Origin: Dolichospermum sp. FACHB-1091
GTDB lineage: Bacteria; Cyanobacteriota; Cyanobacteriia; Cyanobacteriales; Nostocaceae
Direction of reading: 5' to 3'
DNA: 64,000 nucleotides
Assembly: GCF_014697585.1 (NCBI RefSeq)
Contig: NZ_JACJSB010000019.1
Span: 1 to 64,000, forward strand
The notes under the pieces are model-generated. The model saw only the letters and a list, made by a program, of their open reading frames with translations. It did not search any database and was not told the origin of the DNA. The translations under genes were made by a program, and so were the position numbers. Shown piece after piece: positions 1-8,421 of the stretch (positions are counted from its first letter, which is position 1; each line of letters opens with the position of its first letter).

Positions 1-440
1 AAAGCTAGGCAAATCCAAGGACGCATTCCCAAGCGGTAAGAAAGTTCCCATTCACGACCGAGGTAGCAGAATACGCCGATCAAGAAGTGGAATACTACTA
101 ACTGGTAAGGACCACCGTTATACAACCACTCATCTAAAGAAGCTGCTTCCCAAATTGGGTAGAAGTGTAAACCGATAGCGTTAGAGGAAGGAACTACTGC
201 ACCGGAAATAATGTTATTTCCGTATAGTAAAGAACCTGCAACTGGCTCACGGATACCGTCAATGTCAACGGGAGGTGCTGCAATGAAAGCGATAGTAAAG
301 CAAGCGATCGCACTCAAGAGAGTAGGGATCATTAATACTCCGAACCAACCGATGTATAGGCGGTTATCTGTGCTGGTAATCCACTCGCAAAAGCGATCCC
401 ATACGTTAGCGCTTTGGCGCTGCTGTAGTGTTGTGGTCAT
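1..440 (-). CDS. psbA: Photosystem II D1 protein, partial (N-terminal 146 residues)
   Basis: D1 binds the primary electron-transfer cofactors of photosystem II in the thylakoid membrane. The reverse strand from the ATG at 440 reads [20 protein letters not shown] and continues through the first transmembrane helices to [15 protein letters not shown], a near-universal D1 sequence. The gene runs off the left edge, so about 40 percent of the usual 360 residues are present. Residue 130 is Glu (GRE in place of GRQ), the form associated with high-light D1 isoforms. The gene is divergent from the cofG relic that follows. The identification is certain; which psbA copy this is cannot be told from the window. 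Confidence 0.98.
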   Translation of the reverse strand, partial: MTTTLQQRQSANVWDRFCEWITSTDNRLYIGWFGVLMIPTLLSAIACFTIAFIAAPPVDIDGIREPVAGSLLYGNNIISGAVVPSSNAIGLHFYPIWEAASLDEWLYNGGPYQLVVFHFLIGVFCYLGREWELSYRLGMRPWICLA

Positions 441-761
441 GTGTTTATAATGGCGTTTGAGTTATGTATGTTTTGGTAGGTGTTTCTACCTTATGAATTT
501 ATATTAACCTTTATGTTTCGATTTGTAAAGGGGTTTTCGTAATATTTTTTAATATTTTTTTCAGCCAAGTGATCTTTAGAGCTATAAACTATATATAGTC
601 AGCCTTTCGGGGATTAATCTTTTTGCTAATCAGGGGTTTGAACTTTTTACTTTTTCCTGACCACCTAAACTGCATAATAGGGGTCTAAACCTTGTGGGGT
701 GGGCATCTTGCCCGCCAAAGTCTATAAATTAGCTGTGTTTTAGCTGCAACTCCTACTATAT
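441..761. promoter_or_regulatory. psbA upstream region; from 522 duplicated at 7131
   Basis: This non-coding stretch must hold the psbA promoter and leader. From 522 (TTTGTAAAGGGGTTTTCG) it matches 7131-7319 almost base for base, apart from about 46 extra bases in this copy between two AGGGGT words. Both copies include a GGGCATCTTGCCCGCC inverted repeat, a word also seen near 33.9 kb. I could not assign specific -35/-10 elements with confidence. Confidence 0.6.
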
Positions 762-1237
762 ATGTCTCTATCTAGTCAGAATATTTTTACTTACAGCCCT
801 GCTTATACTATTGTTTGTTCCCACTTATGAATGCTTTAACCTTTGTACATACTGTAATTTCCGCAGCGAACCGGCTAAAAGTCCTTGGTTGACTCTAGAG
901 GCAGCTCAAGAAATTTTGTCACAACTAAAAAATGAAAACGTCTGTGAAATACTCATCCTCAGTGGCGGGGTACATCCTGATTCAGCAAGGCGTGAACCCT
1001 AATAAATAAATATCATACCCCAATTCAGCAACGCCACTATTAAATACAGTTAATCGTCAGGCGCCCAGTAAATTGCCGGAAGTGCGATCGCAACAGTTAA
1101 AATGGGCAGGAGAGCTAAAAATCCCCTTTACAACGGGTTTGCTATTAGGAATAGGAGAAACTGAGTCAGACTGGCGGGAAACCTTAGTAGCTATTTCTGA
1201 GTCACATAAACTTTACCATCACATTCAAAAGGAATGA
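762..1237 (+). pseudogene. cofG: Broken 5' copy of cofG (FO synthase subunit 1)
   Basis: This is a decayed duplicate of the intact gene at 7320-8300. It starts with the same MSLSSQNI, then a 4-base GTTT duplication near 812 shifts the frame. The radical SAM cysteine motif survives as CFNLCTYC (CFNRCTYC in the intact copy). After ...SARREP the frame closes at about 1002, and a middle block present in the intact gene (about 7553-7705) is missing, replaced by a short filler containing CCCCAATTCAGCAACG. That same word follows the stop of the intact gene near 8303. Homology resumes at ACTATTAAATACAG and ends at about 1237, where the sequence joins the HDAC-like relic. It cannot encode a working enzyme. 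Confidence 0.92.
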
Positions 1238-1730
1238 AAGTTTGACTATCATTAGCTGGTTGAACTTCTTTGTAAGGATAACTAAGGATTGTGGAACTGT
1301 GAATAGAACCGAACCAAACATCTGGTCGTGATGCTAATAAAGCTGCAGAACCATTACCAAAATGAAAGTCAATGTCAATCAATCCTACCGGACTTATCCC
1401 AGATTCTAGAAGTGTAACTACAGCCGCAACTGCATTATTTTAAAAGCAATATCCTCCTAACCAACCATGCTGGTCCTGGTTGGTTAGGAGGTCTACACAA
1501 AGCATAGGATAAAGAAGCACCATTAACGATTTTCTGTGCGGCGGCGATCGCAGTTCTAGTCCCTTCACGAGACAAGTCGTAGACTCCGGCAAATAGAGGA
1601 GTATCTGCTGTAATTCCTTGGTCAACAAAAGGATAATCAAATAGTAAATCTTCTCCTACCAATGCTCCATTCCAATGAGCTAAAAAATCAAGAAATGATA
1701 GGAGATGCTCCTGGCATTTCTCTTTGTAAG
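1234..1730 (-). pseudogene. Histone deacetylase/acetylpolyamine amidohydrolase-like relic
   Basis: On the reverse strand, two frames together give VGEDLLFDYPFVDQGITADTP, then IAAAQKIVNGASLSYALCRPP, GWLGGYCF, and NNAVAAVVTLLESG...VGLIDIDFHFGNGSAAL. These match HDAC-family (AcuC/AphA) blocks in order, including the D-x-H of the zinc site (DFHFGNG). The PGHH active-site block is destroyed: a 15-bp perfect inverted repeat lies exactly there and the frame shifts. A stop follows GGYCF, and the 3' end is cut off where the cofG relic begins. The family call rests on motif order only. The relic is non-functional and probably belonged to the same cluster as the neighbouring relics. Confidence 0.72.
1453..1491. 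repeat. Perfect 15-bp inverted repeat, 9-base loop
   Basis: CCTCCTAACCAACCA at 1453-1467 is the exact reverse complement of 1477-1491, with TGCTGGTCC between. It sits where the HDAC active-site His-His block should be. This looks like a template-switch (quasi-palindrome) mutation, not a terminator, because it lies inside former coding sequence and has no T-run. Confidence 0.85.
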
Positions 1731-1866
1731 ATCACCTCCAGGGACAAATTACTCATACTTCTCCTTACTAATTTAATTGATATTCACTGCTACCATTTTG
1801 GTGCGTTCCCTAACGCACCCTACAACTGCGTTGATATTTTATTGAGAAGATAAATTATGGCAAAGT

Positions 1867-2230
1867 TTAAATTCTCTTGAGCATTTGCAGTCCAAAATCT
1901 AGAAAGCCACTCTTTTGATAAAAATGGTGGGTGTTAGAAAAGCTAGGAAAGTCATGGGTTGGTAAACAAACTTCTATGGTAGAAATTCCCTGTTGATGAG
2001 AATAGGTTTCCACAGAACGCTCTTGCCGCATTTGGGTAACAGGTCTGGGAAATTGGCTACCCAGAACCTGTCCACCTACCGCAGAAACAGGACAGATTTC
2101 GTGATAAGTTCCGCTAACAAATACTTCATCTGCCACCATTAATTCTCCCAAAGGTAGAGGTACTTCTTTTACAGGAATACTCAGTTGATTGGCAAAATCA
2201 ATCACCAAACGCCTTGTGACTCCATCAATA
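1867..2230 (-). pseudogene. Class IV aminotransferase C-terminal relic joined to GNAT-like tail
   Basis: The reverse strand first reads SIDGVTRRLVIDFANQL, then GELMVADEVFVSGTYHEICPV. This is the C-terminal signature of class IV PLP aminotransferases (4-amino-4-deoxychorismate lyase PabC, branched-chain or D-amino acid aminotransferases). In the same frame, with no break, it continues to ISTIEVCLP and HHFYQKSGFLDFGLQMLKRI, which resembles the C-terminal end of a GNAT acetyltransferase. The N-terminal half of the aminotransferase, including the PLP lysine, is missing. A PabC-type enzyme would fit the aminodeoxychorismate synthase just upstream, but which class IV enzyme this was cannot be settled. 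Confidence 0.6.
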
Positions 2231-2337
2231 CTTTTTCTGCTCTAAAACCTTCCAATCCACTCATTTTCAGATTCCCAAATTTTCTTACCAATCTTCTCAT
2301 TTATCAGCATCAATTTTCTTAGAAGTTGGGTATCTAT

Positions 2338-2720
2338 AGTGAAACCTTAACTAAAGAAATCCTTTGCTCTGAAGTGTTATACCCACTATGGGAAATACCT
2401 GGGGGAGCATGGTAAATGCTACCATATTCTAAAAGTTTTTCTTCTTCACCTACTTTCATCATGATTTGCTCATTAATAATAATACCAATTTCGTTTTTGG
2501 TACTTGCATAAGTGGGTAATTTTTCGTGTGCGGGAATTTCTAAAACGGCTATTTTAAACCATTAACAAATGCCGAAATTACAAGGAAAACCTGTATTTTT
2601 ATCTATTTGAGATGATCCTATTCGGTACTTTATTTCCACTCCTATCACGGTTTCTTGAGAAAGAATTGTAGAACCATGAGGAACATTAGAACCTGCGATA
2701 TAGACCTCCTGAAATGGCTG
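2338..2720 (-). pseudogene. BacB/AerE-like cupin relic
   Basis: The reverse strand gives LQPFQEVYIAGSNVPHGSTI, then VIGVEIKYRIGSS, a stop, and LEIPAHEKLPTYASTKNEIG, IMMKVGEEEKLLEYGSIYHA and PPGISHSGYN, ending with a natural-looking stop near 2338. This is a cupin with metal-ligand-like His residues (PAHE, SHSG). The layout matches the BacB/AerE isomerases that act after prephenate decarboxylase in bacilysin and aeruginosin biosynthesis. The internal TAA and its frameshifted fusion to the preceding relic show it is dead. The cupin call is firm; the AerE assignment relies on the adjacent AerD-like start and is an inference. Confidence 0.62.
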
Positions 2721-2851
2721 TAAAATTGCTTTTTTTTCATCAACTCTATTTTGGCATTAGCCACTTCTTGAAACTCAATCTTATATTGAGTCGCTAGTTC
2801 ATGGCAAGTTCCAACAGGTCCAAGAGTTGCAAAAATTAGTTGTTTATTCAT
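2715..2851 (-). pseudogene. Prephenate decarboxylase-like (BacA/AerD) N-terminal relic
   Basis: From the ATG at 2851 the reverse strand reads MNKQLIFATLGPVGTCHELA, followed by TQYKIEFQEVANAKIELM. ATLGP-x-GT at the N terminus is the prephenate dehydratase/decarboxylase signature. Only about 35 residues remain before the sequence runs, out of frame, into the cupin relic, so roughly 170 residues are deleted. It begins 3 bases after the stop of the aminodeoxychorismate synthase gene, which implies one operon. A remnant of an ordinary prephenate dehydratase (pheA) is possible, but the adjoining cupin favours the BacA/AerD type. Confidence 0.6.
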
Positions 2852-2854
2852 TAC

Positions 2855-5020
2855 TTATACACCTACTTTTTCATAGCCATCAGAAGTTGTTGTTTTTATT
2901 CCCTGGATAGAGTATTGATCGGGATCAACAACTCCACGATTTGTAATCATCATTGCATGAATCAATGCTTTAGATTTCAGCATGATTTCTTCAAACTCCA
3001 TCTGGGGATCAGAAAGTGCTACAATACCACCACCAACACCAATGGAAGTTTGTTCGGCCGTGATCACAGCAGTACGAATAACAATATTCAAATCGGCTGA
3101 ACCATTTAATCCTAAAAAGCCAATAGACCCAGAGTAAACTCCCCGCGCTTCTTGCTCTAATTTATCAATAATTTCCAGGGTTCTAATCTTAGGTGCGCCC
3201 GTCATAGAACCCCCAGGAAAGGCGTTACGAATGCAGTCTACGGCACTCATATTAGCGCGTAATTGACCACGAATTGTTGTCACCAATTGATGTACTGTAG
3301 CGTAGGTTTCCACAGCCATTAATTTGGGAACATGAACAGTACCCACAGCACAAACCCGTCCCAGATCATTTCTAAGTAAATCCACAATCATCAGATTCTC
3401 CGCTCGATCTTTTTCGCTATTTTGCAAGCGATCGCGTAGAATAAAATCTTCTTCAGGTGTTTTTCCTCGTGGTAGAGTTCCCTTGATGGGTTTTGTTTCC
3501 ACCCAACCTTGGCGATCAATTTGCAGAAATCGCTCTGGAGACGAACAGGCAATTCCCACATCACCAAAGCGCAAAAATGCCGCATAAGGAGCAGGATTGA
3601 TCCGACGTAATGAACGATAGAATTCCAGAGGATCTGCGGTTGTGTCTGTGTGAATCTGGTTTGTTAAACAAACTTGATAAGTTTCTCCTTCATGAATTTC
3701 TTGCAAACATTTTTTAATATCATCAAGATAAGTATTTTCGGATCTGCTTAATCGAAAAATAATAGGTGTTTCTTTCTTCTTAGGAACAACAGACGACAGC
3801 GGGGGAAGATGATTAATTTGGTGTTTTATCGCTGCAAACCAGTTTTCTGCGGAGGCTGTTTGTCCCGGCTGAATTAGACAAAGTAGATAGATAGTTTGCT
3901 CTTGGTGATCAATTGCAATCATCCGATCTGCTAACAAAAATATGGCATCAGGTAAGGTAGAAGAGTGATTCAATTTCCCTCCACATTCTGCCTTTAATTC
4001 ATATCCAAAATAACCGACAAACCCACAATTGAAATTAAAAGGTAAATCATCAGATGGGCAATGTCGCCGTTCAATTTCCCGCTGAAGATAATCAAAAATC
4101 CCCTCTGTTTTGAAACTGACAGTATCGGAATGTGTAATTGTCAGTTCCTGCCCTTGCGTCCGATAATGAATTAGGAGACTGTTTTCACCACTGTTATCTC
4201 CCATGAAGGAAAAGCGAGAAAGACCAGGTTCAACCCGACTGCTATCTAACCAAAATGCACTGGCTGATTTACTAAACAAATGTACAAACATCTGTTCTGT
4301 ATCGGGACACAAATTCAATTTGCGCGTACAAAGTTCAAATTCCTGTTGCTGTTTTTTCTTAGTAGAATTTGTGGGTAAAGTTCCATTCCCGTTATTTCCT
4401 GTCCAATAATGTTTTTTCGGGCTTTTATCTCGTTCTTGGGCAAGTTTTTGGGTAATCTCTTTAAAATTCTCAAACAAAGTATGTCCATACTCAGTACAAA
4501 TTGACTCTGGATGAAACTGTACACCCCACATTGGTAAAGAGCGATGGCGCATTCCCATGATCAGGTTGTCCTCTGTCCACGCTATTTTTTCTAAACAGTC
4601 CGGTAGGTCATCTGCAACCAGCAAAGAATGATAGCGCACCACAGAAAAAGGAGAAGGTATTCCCCCAAACAAATCAGTAGCAGTATGATAAACCTCACTG
4701 AGCCGACCATGTCGAACTTCAGGGGCGTGAATAACTTTTCCTCCATAGCCAAACCCTATCCCCTGATGTCCCAAGCAGACCCCTAGAAGTGGTACTTGGG
4801 CGTTTTGAATCATTTGACGACAGATCCCAAAATCTTTTGATTTCTCTGGACGACCAGGACCTGGTGAAATCACGATGTTATCAAATTCCCACTGTTTGAG
4901 TTCATCCCATATAACTTGATCGTTACAAATCACAGTGGGATACTCTCCATTGACTTCTGCAATCAATTGGTAAAGGTTAAAAGTATAAGAATCGTAGTTG
5001 TCAATAATCAGGGTTTTCAT
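2855..5020 (-). CDS. pabAB: Fused aminodeoxychorismate synthase (glutamine amidotransferase + PabB)
   Basis: This intact 721-residue fusion makes 4-amino-4-deoxychorismate from chorismate and glutamine. Residues 1-190 are a class I glutamine amidotransferase with the nucleophile in LLGVCLGHQG (Cys82) and the His-Glu pair in FHPES (170, 172). A polar linker rich in Asn, Thr, Lys and Gln (about 195-228) leads to a chorismate-binding domain. PIKGT (511-515) carries the Lys typical of PabB; anthranilate synthases have PIAGT. GGSMTGAPK and the C-terminal block are also present. Fused PabAB proteins are common in secondary-metabolite clusters. Its operon neighbours on both sides are pseudogenes, so its survival is notable. 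The enzyme class is secure; the role is inferred. Confidence 0.9.
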   Translation of the reverse strand: MKTLIIDNYDSYTFNLYQLIAEVNGEYPTVICNDQVIWDELKQWEFDNIVISPGPGRPEKSKDFGICRQMIQNAQVPLLGVCLGHQGIGFGYGGKVIHAPEVRHGRLSEVYHTATDLFGGIPSPFSVVRYHSLLVADDLPDCLEKIAWTEDNLIMGMRHRSLPMWGVQFHPESICTEYGHTLFENFKEITQKLAQERDKSPKKHYWTGNNGNGTLPTNSTKKKQQQEFELCTRKLNLCPDTEQMFVHLFSKSASAFWLDSSRVEPGLSRFSFMGDNSGENSLLIHYRTQGQELTITHSDTVSFKTEGIFDYLQREIERRHCPSDDLPFNFNCGFVGYFGYELKAECGGKLNHSSTLPDAIFLLADRMIAIDHQEQTIYLLCLIQPGQTASAENWFAAIKHQINHLPPLSSVVPKKKETPIIFRLSRSENTYLDDIKKCLQEIHEGETYQVCLTNQIHTDTTADPLEFYRSLRRINPAPYAAFLRFGDVGIACSSPERFLQIDRQGWVETKPIKGTLPRGKTPEEDFILRDRLQNSEKDRAENLMIVDLLRNDLGRVCAVGTVHVPKLMAVETYATVHQLVTTIRGQLRANMSAVDCIRNAFPGGSMTGAPKIRTLEIIDKLEQEARGVYSGSIGFLGLNGSADLNIVIRTAVITAEQTSIGVGGGIVALSDPQMEFEEIMLKSKALIHAMMITNRGVVDPDQYSIQGIKTTTSDGYEKVGV

Positions 5021-5099
5021 GTTTAAATCCTCTTAATTAACTCGTCAAAAGGGCTAAAGCCCAACTACATACAAAAGTTTGATAGGTTTCCAGCAATTT

Positions 5100-6880
5100 T
5101 TATCCATAAACTCTATCTTTTAAGATTTCAACATGATTTTGCAGCATTAATTGAATATCTTTGTAACTAAAATATGTCTGATCGTATTCTACATAAATGC
5201 TGACATTTCCTGATAATGATTCCATGGAAATAGCATAATTTAAAGGAAAGTTAAACTTGTCATAAATCATTTTTCTTTGTACCTTTAAGCTAGTATGCTT
5301 GTCCAGAGTTTTGGTATTATGGAAATTTACAAAATTAAACGTAGCAAAAAATAATTCTGTTGTTTTTTTGATCTGACAGAATTTGCAGCATTTGTTCCCA
5401 CCATTAATACTGTTAATTTCCATTCCCAGCACTTCTGGATAAATGTGGCTATAGAATCCAACATTTCGGCAGTTCGTAGCACTAAGGTTGCACCAGAGAC
5501 TAGACAGGGATACATTTCTTCTGCGGCTGCGTCAAAACTAATAGATGCTGCTTGAAGAACTCTGTCTCTATTGTTCATCCCATATTTATCTCTTACGGTT
5601 TGGGTAAAGTTCACTAAAGACCGATGTTCAATCATTACTCCTTTCGGCTTTCCTGTGGAGCCAGAGGTATAAATTACATAGGCTAAATTATTGGCTTTAA
5701 CTTGAGTTTGTGGGTTTTTATCGCTTTGAGTGCTGATTAATTCCCAATCTGTATCTAAACAAATTACTTGTAAGTCAGTATTCGGTATGGAGTTCAAGTT
5801 CACTAACTGCTGTTGAGTTAGTACCACTTTTGCCTGAGAATCATCTAAGATATAAGCTAAACGCTCGGCTGGATAAGCTGGATCTAAAGCAACATACGCA
5901 CCACCAGCTTTGAGAATCCCTAATAATCCTACTACCATTAACAGCGATCGCTCTACACAAATTCCTACTAAAACCTCTGGATTTACACCCAGTTTTTGCA
6001 GATAATTTGCTAGTTGATTTGCCCGTTGATTTAATTCCTGATAAGTTAATTTTTCCCCTTCCAACTCTACCGCTATAGCGTCGGGTGTTTTGATTACCTG
6101 TTCTTCAAATAATTGATGGATACATTTATCTAATGGATATTCTTTTTTAGTATTATTCCAATCAAATAATAATTGATATTGCTCAATTTCTGTTAACAAT
6201 GGTAATTGGGAAATAGGTTGCTGTGGATTAATTAAAATACTTTCTAGCAAGGTTTGATAATTTCCTGCTATTCGTTCTACAGTGGAAATATTAAACAGAT
6301 CAGTGTTGTATTGCCAGCAAAAATTAAACTCACTACCAGTTTTAATAATCGCCAAATCTCTATCAAATGCTGCTCCTCGTTGATGTCCTTCTATTAAGAA
6401 GGGCGACATCACTAAAGATGACTTTTGGCTATTATCATACCAGCGATGCTCTTGCCAAGTTAAAGAAACTTGAAACAGAGGAGGACGACTAGAATCTCTT
6501 TCATGAATAAGCTGTTTTACTAATAGGGGAAAGGGATAATCTTCATGCTTCTTACCCTCAGAAACTGTGCGACGTATTTGAGCAATAAAATCTCTGAAGG
6601 TGGGATTTTCCCCTAGATTTGCACGTAATACTATCGGGTATGTAAAGTAGCCAACAATACTTTAAAGTTCCTTTTTACCTGACCGACCTGCAACTGGACA
6701 ACCTACTAGGATGTCTTCTTGTCCTGATAAGCGGTAAAATAGGATAAAAAATGCAGCCAGGAAAATTATATACAGGCTGGTTTTTTCTAATTCTGACAAC
6801 TTTCTCAGCCTGGAAAGCAATTCTTCATCTAACTTGATAAAGTGTACTCGGAAAAAGAGGGGGGAGATAAAAAAATAAGT
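5100..6880 (-). pseudogene. Truncated non-ribosomal peptide synthetase relic (C-A ... C)
   Basis: The reverse strand holds the C-terminal half of a condensation domain (FFILFYRLSGQEDILVGCPV, then FPLLVKQLIH) with an in-frame TAA at 6662-6664. An adenylation-domain N-terminal half follows: LTYQELNQRANQLA, LKAGGAYVALDPAYPAERL (A2) and LAYVIYTSGSTGKPKGVMIE (A3). Near 5440 the frame breaks after NAANS. What follows (LFFATFNFVNFHN, YDKFNFPLNYAIS, VEYDQTYFSYKDI) is the end of another condensation or epimerisation domain. The core of the A domain, its T domain and the rest of the assembly line were therefore deleted by internal fusion. It lies directly upstream of pabAB on the same strand. The product cannot be predicted because the A-domain specificity residues are mostly lost. 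Confidence 0.85.
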
Positions 6881-7130
6881 CAGTAGATAGAGGAAGCAAA
6901 TAGAACAAGAAAGTAGCCTTAATTTCTAATTAATAAAGATGGGGTAAAGACCCAGAAGGAAAGAAACCTACTAACCCAAGTTGCTAGTTATGGTGAAAAG
7001 CAATACCTACGAAAAATAAAGCTATCGCTCGCTATGTGTCCATAAAGCGATAAAATCACTTCCAGGAAGAAAAAGGGGAAGGATGTATGTTAAAAAAAAT
7101 AATTTTTACCTATCCTATCACAGATGACTT
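6881..7130. other. Non-coding stretch at the right edge of the relic cluster
   Basis: I see no convincing gene here. A short forward stretch near 6990-7040 reads as broken codons and could be a transposase or assembly-line remnant, but I cannot identify it. The psbA-upstream duplicate begins at 7131. Confidence 0.35.
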
Positions 7131-7319
7131 TTTGTAAAGGGGTTTTCGTAATATTTGTTAAAATTTTTTTCAGCCAAGTGATCTTTAGGGCTATAAACTA
7201 TATATAGTCAGCCTTTCAGGGATTAATCTTTTTGCTAATCAGGGGTCTAAATCTTGTGGGGTGGGCATCTTGCCCGCCAAAGTCTGTAAATTAGCTGTGT
7301 TTTAGCCGCAACTCCTAAT

Positions 7320-8300
7320 ATGTCTCTATCTAGTCAGAATATTGTTACTTACAGCCCTGCTTATACTATTGTTCCCACTTATGAATGTTTTAACCGTTGT
7401 ACATACTGTAATTTCCGCAGCGAACCGGCTAAAAGTCCTTGGTTGACTCTAGAGGTAGCTCAAGAAATTTTGTCACAACTAAAAAATGAAAACGTCTGTG
7501 AAATACTCATCCTCAGTGGCGAGGTACATCCTGATTCAGCAAGGCGTGAACCTTGGTTTGAGCGTATTTATGATTTGTGTTTATTAGCACTAGAAATGGG
7601 ATTTTTACCCCATACCAATGTCGGTCCATTGAGTTGGACTGAAATGCAAAAACTCAAAAGTGTTAATGTCTCCATGGGGTTAATGCTGGAACAGTTGACA
7701 CCAAAACTATTAAATACAGTTCATCGTCATGCACCGAGTAAATTGCCAGAAGTGCGATCGCAACAGTTACAATGGGCAGGAGAGCTAAAAATCCCCTTTA
7801 CAACCGGTTTACTTTTAGGAATAGGAGAAACTGAGTCAGACTGGTGGGAAACCTTAGCGGCTATTTCTGAGTCTCATAAACTTTACCATCACATTCAAGA
7901 GGTGATTCTTCAACCCCACAGCCCCGGAACAGTCCAAACTTTGGACGCACCACCATTTAACCCCCATAAATTACCAGAAGTCATCGCCAAAGCGCGGGAA
8001 ATTTTACCAGCAGACATTACAATTCAGATTCCCCCTAATTTAGTTAAAGATGAAAATTGGTTACTTGCTTGTCTAGCCGCAGGGGCCAGGGATTTAGGGG
8101 GAATAAGTCCCAAGGATGAAGTTAATCCTGATTATCCTCATTTACAAGAACAGGAACTTAGGAATATTTTAGAGCCTGGCGGCTGGGAATTAGTACCGCG
8201 CTTACCAGTGTATCCCCAGTTTGATCATTCGTTGGATGCAGGTTTACTACAAAAGGTACAACAATGGCAGAGAAGATTTAAACTTCCACAAGCTCAGTAA
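7320..8300 (+). CDS. cofG: 7,8-didemethyl-8-hydroxy-5-deazariboflavin synthase subunit CofG
   Basis: CofG is the radical SAM half of FO synthase. With CofH it makes the deazaflavin FO, which in cyanobacteria serves mainly as a photolyase antenna pigment. The 326-residue protein begins MSLSSQNIVTYSPAYTIVPT and carries the 4Fe-4S motif CFNRCTYC near residues 25-32, then ILILSGEVHPDSA and the CofG-typical VGPLSW and SMGLMLEQ blocks. Length is normal for the family. The ATG at 7320 is used because the protein aligns from there with the relic copy. The upstream 190 bases duplicate the psbA upstream region, so its transcription may now start from sequence that formerly lay between psbA and cofG. 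cofH is not in the window. Confidence 0.93.
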   Translation: MSLSSQNIVTYSPAYTIVPTYECFNRCTYCNFRSEPAKSPWLTLEVAQEILSQLKNENVCEILILSGEVHPDSARREPWFERIYDLCLLALEMGFLPHTNVGPLSWTEMQKLKSVNVSMGLMLEQLTPKLLNTVHRHAPSKLPEVRSQQLQWAGELKIPFTTGLLLGIGETESDWWETLAAISESHKLYHHIQEVILQPHSPGTVQTLDAPPFNPHKLPEVIAKAREILPADITIQIPPNLVKDENWLLACLAAGARDLGGISPKDEVNPDYPHLQEQELRNILEPGGWELVPRLPVYPQFDHSLDAGLLQKVQQWQRRFKLPQAQ

Positions 8301-8421
8301 CCTGCCCCAATTCAGCAACGTCAAAAAAAAATGCAACTTTTGCGGATTCTCTCGAACAACATAGTAAAAGTGACATAGAAAATATGCTAAATAATTTAAT
8401 GTATTTACACTATCAACCAAT

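Noticed and set aside
2840..3100. Forward-strand frame opposite pabAB
   Set aside because: It lies inside a clearly coding reverse-strand gene and has no family pattern; it is a shadow of the real frame.
6990..7060. Transposase remnant at the right edge of the relic cluster
   Set aside because: The readable pieces are too short and broken to match any insertion-sequence family.
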